A stretch of DNA of 64,000 nt, taken from Dolosigranulum pigrum ATCC 51524. GTDB taxonomy: Bacteria > Bacillota > Bacilli > Lactobacillales > Carnobacteriaceae_A. The stretch covers positions 62,001-126,000 of the forward strand of contig NZ_JH601104.1 in assembly GCF_000245815.1 (NCBI RefSeq). Direction: 5' to 3'. A program made the translations under genes and the position numbers. Shown piece after piece: positions 62,253-64,000 of this stretch (the first letter of the stretch is position 1; every line of letters begins with the position of its first letter). The notes beneath the pieces are model-generated. The model worked only from the letters and a program-made list of their open reading frames with translations, was not told the origin of the DNA and searched no databases.

Positions 62253-64000
62253 CTAGTTATAATCATTTAATGTCTCTTTAATTCGGTGGGCAACCTGTTC
62301 GGGAATACCCAGCTGACGAATATCATCCACGCTAGCTTCCTTTAGACGACGCATAGATTTAAAATGACGGAGCACTTTCGTTCGTGTCTTCTGGCCGACA
62401 CCTTTAATATCGTCCAACTCTGAGGTGAAACTATTCTTACTGCGCACATTGCGATGAAAACTAATCGCAAAGCGGTGCACCTCATCCTGAATACGTTGCA
62501 CGAGATGAAATGCTTGACTGCGTGGGGAAAGATCCACTACTTCTAGCCCCGGTCCAAAAATCAAACCCGCTGTCTGGTGTTTCTCATCCTTCACCATCCC
62601 AGCAACGGGCAAGTCTAGCCCCAGCTCGTGCACTAACACCTCACGAGCAGCGCCAACTTGCACCTTGCCACCATCCATCAGCACCAAATCGGGCAGAGCC
62701 TTCTCTTCCTTCAGCAACCGACTGTACCGACGCCGGATAACCTCCCGCGTCGTCGCTGCTTCATCGGCACCATCCACTGTCTTTATTTTATATTTGCGGT
62801 ACCCGGACTTATTCGCTTTCCCATCTTTGAAACTGACCATCGCCGAGACTGGATTTGTCCCCTGAATATTGGAATGATCAAATGCTTCAATCACTTCTAA
62901 GTACCCTAAGCCTAATGCATCCGAGAGCTCTTCGATCGCGCCGGTCGTCTTCTGTTGTTTCATCGCAATCAAGCGGAACTTGTCTAAGAGCGACAACTTC
63001 GCATTCTTATACGCCATCTCGAGCATCTCTTTTTTCGCACCACGTTGAGGAATATGCACTTTGGGGTGCCCCGGTAATGTCTCGGCCAACAATTCCGTAT
63101 CAACAAGCGGTGGCACATAGATTTCTTTCGGTACTCGGTTTTGTTTATCCTGATAATACTGAACAATATAGCTCAATAATTCCTCTTGTGGCTCACTATG
63201 ACAAGGAAACATCGCTACATCCCGCTTAATTAACGTAGCCTGACGCACGAAGAACACCTGGATCGAAATCCATCCCTTGTCCATATAGAAGTTAAAGAAA
63301 TCACGTGGGGTGAAATCCCCCGAAATGATAGCCTGCTTCTCAACGGTCTGTTCAATATACGAGATTTGATCGCGAAACTCCGCCGCTGCTTCATAATTCA
63401 TCTCATCTGAAGCCGTCTGCATCCGCTCCTGCAAGTCTTGCTTAATCTCAGAAACATTGCCATTCAGGAACGATCTTATCTTAGCAATCTGTGCGCGATA
63501 CTCCGCTTCTGACACCTCTCTAACGCATGAACCGATACATTGATCCATATGATAATAGAGGCAAGCACGATTTTGACGCTTGGGACAGCGCCGCAAGGGA
63601 TACGTCTTATGTAAAATTTGTTGGACTTGCATTGCCGCTCCCACATTCGGATATGGTCCAAAATATTGTCCCCCATCATCTTCATATTCACTGGCAATGA
63701 TTAATTGCGGATCTTCTTCATTCGTAATTTTTAAGTAAGGATACGTCGTGCCAAACTTCAGCAAAATGTTATATGGCGGTTTATGCTTTTGGATCAGTGA
63801 TACTTCTAAGAGGAGGGCTTCTTTATCAGACGACGTAATAATCGTCTCAAAATCCCGAATCTCACTCACTAATCGAGCGGTCTTCCCTGTATGCGAACTT
63901 TTGAAATACGATCGCACCCGATTGCGCAGCACTTTCGCCTTCCCAATATAGAGAATCTCACCCGCTTCATCCTTCATTAAGTACACGCCTGGCTCCTTGG
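62253..64000 (-). CDS. uvrC: Excinuclease ABC subunit C (runs off the window end)
   Basis: At least 582 residues are present; the frame stays open to the window edge, reading K-E-P-G before VYLMKDEAGEILYIGKAKVL, so only the first few codons are missing. The GIY-YIG nuclease domain is at the N-terminus, a UVR domain (MNYEAAAEFRDQISYIEQ) near residue 200, the RNase H-like nuclease core (VLMDGGKVQVGAAREVL, DEVHRFAISFHRN) near 430-510, and a C-terminal helix-hairpin-helix (LDDIKGVGQKTRTKVLRHF). It makes the two incisions of nucleotide excision repair. Confidence 0.97.
   Translation of the reverse strand, partial: KEPGVYLMKDEAGEILYIGKAKVLRNRVRSYFKSSHTGKTARLVSEIRDFETIITSSDKEALLLEVSLIQKHKPPYNILLKFGTTYPYLKITNEEDPQLIIASEYEDDGGQYFGPYPNVGAAMQVQQILHKTYPLRRCPKRQNRACLYYHMDQCIGSCVREVSEAEYRAQIAKIRSFLNGNVSEIKQDLQERMQTASDEMNYEAAAEFRDQISYIEQTVEKQAIISGDFTPRDFFNFYMDKGWISIQVFFVRQATLIKRDVAMFPCHSEPQEELLSYIVQYYQDKQNRVPKEIYVPPLVDTELLAETLPGHPKVHIPQRGAKKEMLEMAYKNAKLSLLDKFRLIAMKQQKTTGAIEELSDALGLGYLEVIEAFDHSNIQGTNPVSAMVSFKDGKANKSGYRKYKIKTVDGADEAATTREVIRRRYSRLLKEEKALPDLVLMDGGKVQVGAAREVLVHELGLDLPVAGMVKDEKHQTAGLIFGPGLEVVDLSPRSQAFHLVQRIQDEVHRFAISFHRNVRSKNSFTSELDDIKGVGQKTRTKVLRHFKSMRRLKEASVDDIRQLGIPEQVAHRIKETLNDYN

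Overview
The window is a low-GC, gene-dense bacterial chromosome segment that I read as Firmicutes, order Lactobacillales. The evidence is the strong AGGAGG-type ribosome binding sites, the L21-Prp-L27 ribosomal operon with a cleavable L27 leader, T-box leaders, the IreB/RuvX/DUF1292 cluster, a DUF2969 protein (a family I associate with Lactobacillales), the mevalonate pathway, SufCDSUB, LCP/TagA-type wall assembly genes and sortase-anchored surface proteins. An Aerococcaceae-like genus is a guess only. No rRNA, tRNA, CRISPR array, prophage or complete insertion sequence was seen; the one stable RNA gene is tmRNA.

Layout. 1-4.8 kb: start of acetate kinase (cut by the window edge), a YtxK-like methyltransferase, rplU-prp-rpmA behind a probable L21 leader, and mreC-mreD-minC. 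4.9-9.4 kb: a cold-shock gene with a long leader, D-serine dehydratase, a VanY-type lipoprotein, radC and greA. 9.4-16.7 kb: udk, mltG, DUF1292, ruvX, ireB, alaS with a T-box-like leader, and malic enzyme. 16.8-21.1 kb: an ECF transporter operon (S, fused double ATPase, T, then a SAM hydrolase of the DUF62 family) behind a T-box whose specifier reads ATG, so most likely methionine-responsive. 21.3-24.3 kb: a YwaF-like membrane protein, an LPDTA-anchored surface protein with a duplicated unknown domain, and a DJ-1 family protein. 24.5-29.7 kb: sufCDSUB. 29.9-33.7 kb: GcvH-like protein, YihY, DUF2969, sirtuin and an LCP protein that seems to start at an AUU codon.

34-35.2 kb: tmRNA, a small membrane protein and a 0.2 kb internally deleted IS3-family remnant. 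35.3-41.3 kb: a tight minus-strand operon tagA-like glycosyltransferase, GT4 glycosyltransferase, pncB, nadE, nagA, nagB. 41.4-46.6 kb: coaA, and divergently mvk-mvaD-pmk-fni, which convert mevalonate to IPP/DMAPP. 46.6-53 kb: a perfect 23-bp palindrome, an unknown 159-residue protein, azlCD, pdp, kbl, rpiA and murB. 53.1-58.1 kb: a 1662-residue wall-anchored protein with two complete amidase-signature domains in tandem. 58.4-64 kb: a ThiD/PdxK kinase, a LURP-one-like protein, a PgdA-type deacetylase, a GNAT acetyltransferase and uvrC (cut by the window edge).

Most of the window is housekeeping. The parts that look less ordinary are the Met-T-box ECF/SAM-hydrolase operon, the twin-amidase surface protein and its partner with the same LPDTA sorting signal, the AUU-started LCP gene, the divergent alaS leader and the IS3 deletion derivative. 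Start codons were chosen from ribosome binding site spacing, so several differ from the longest open frame.
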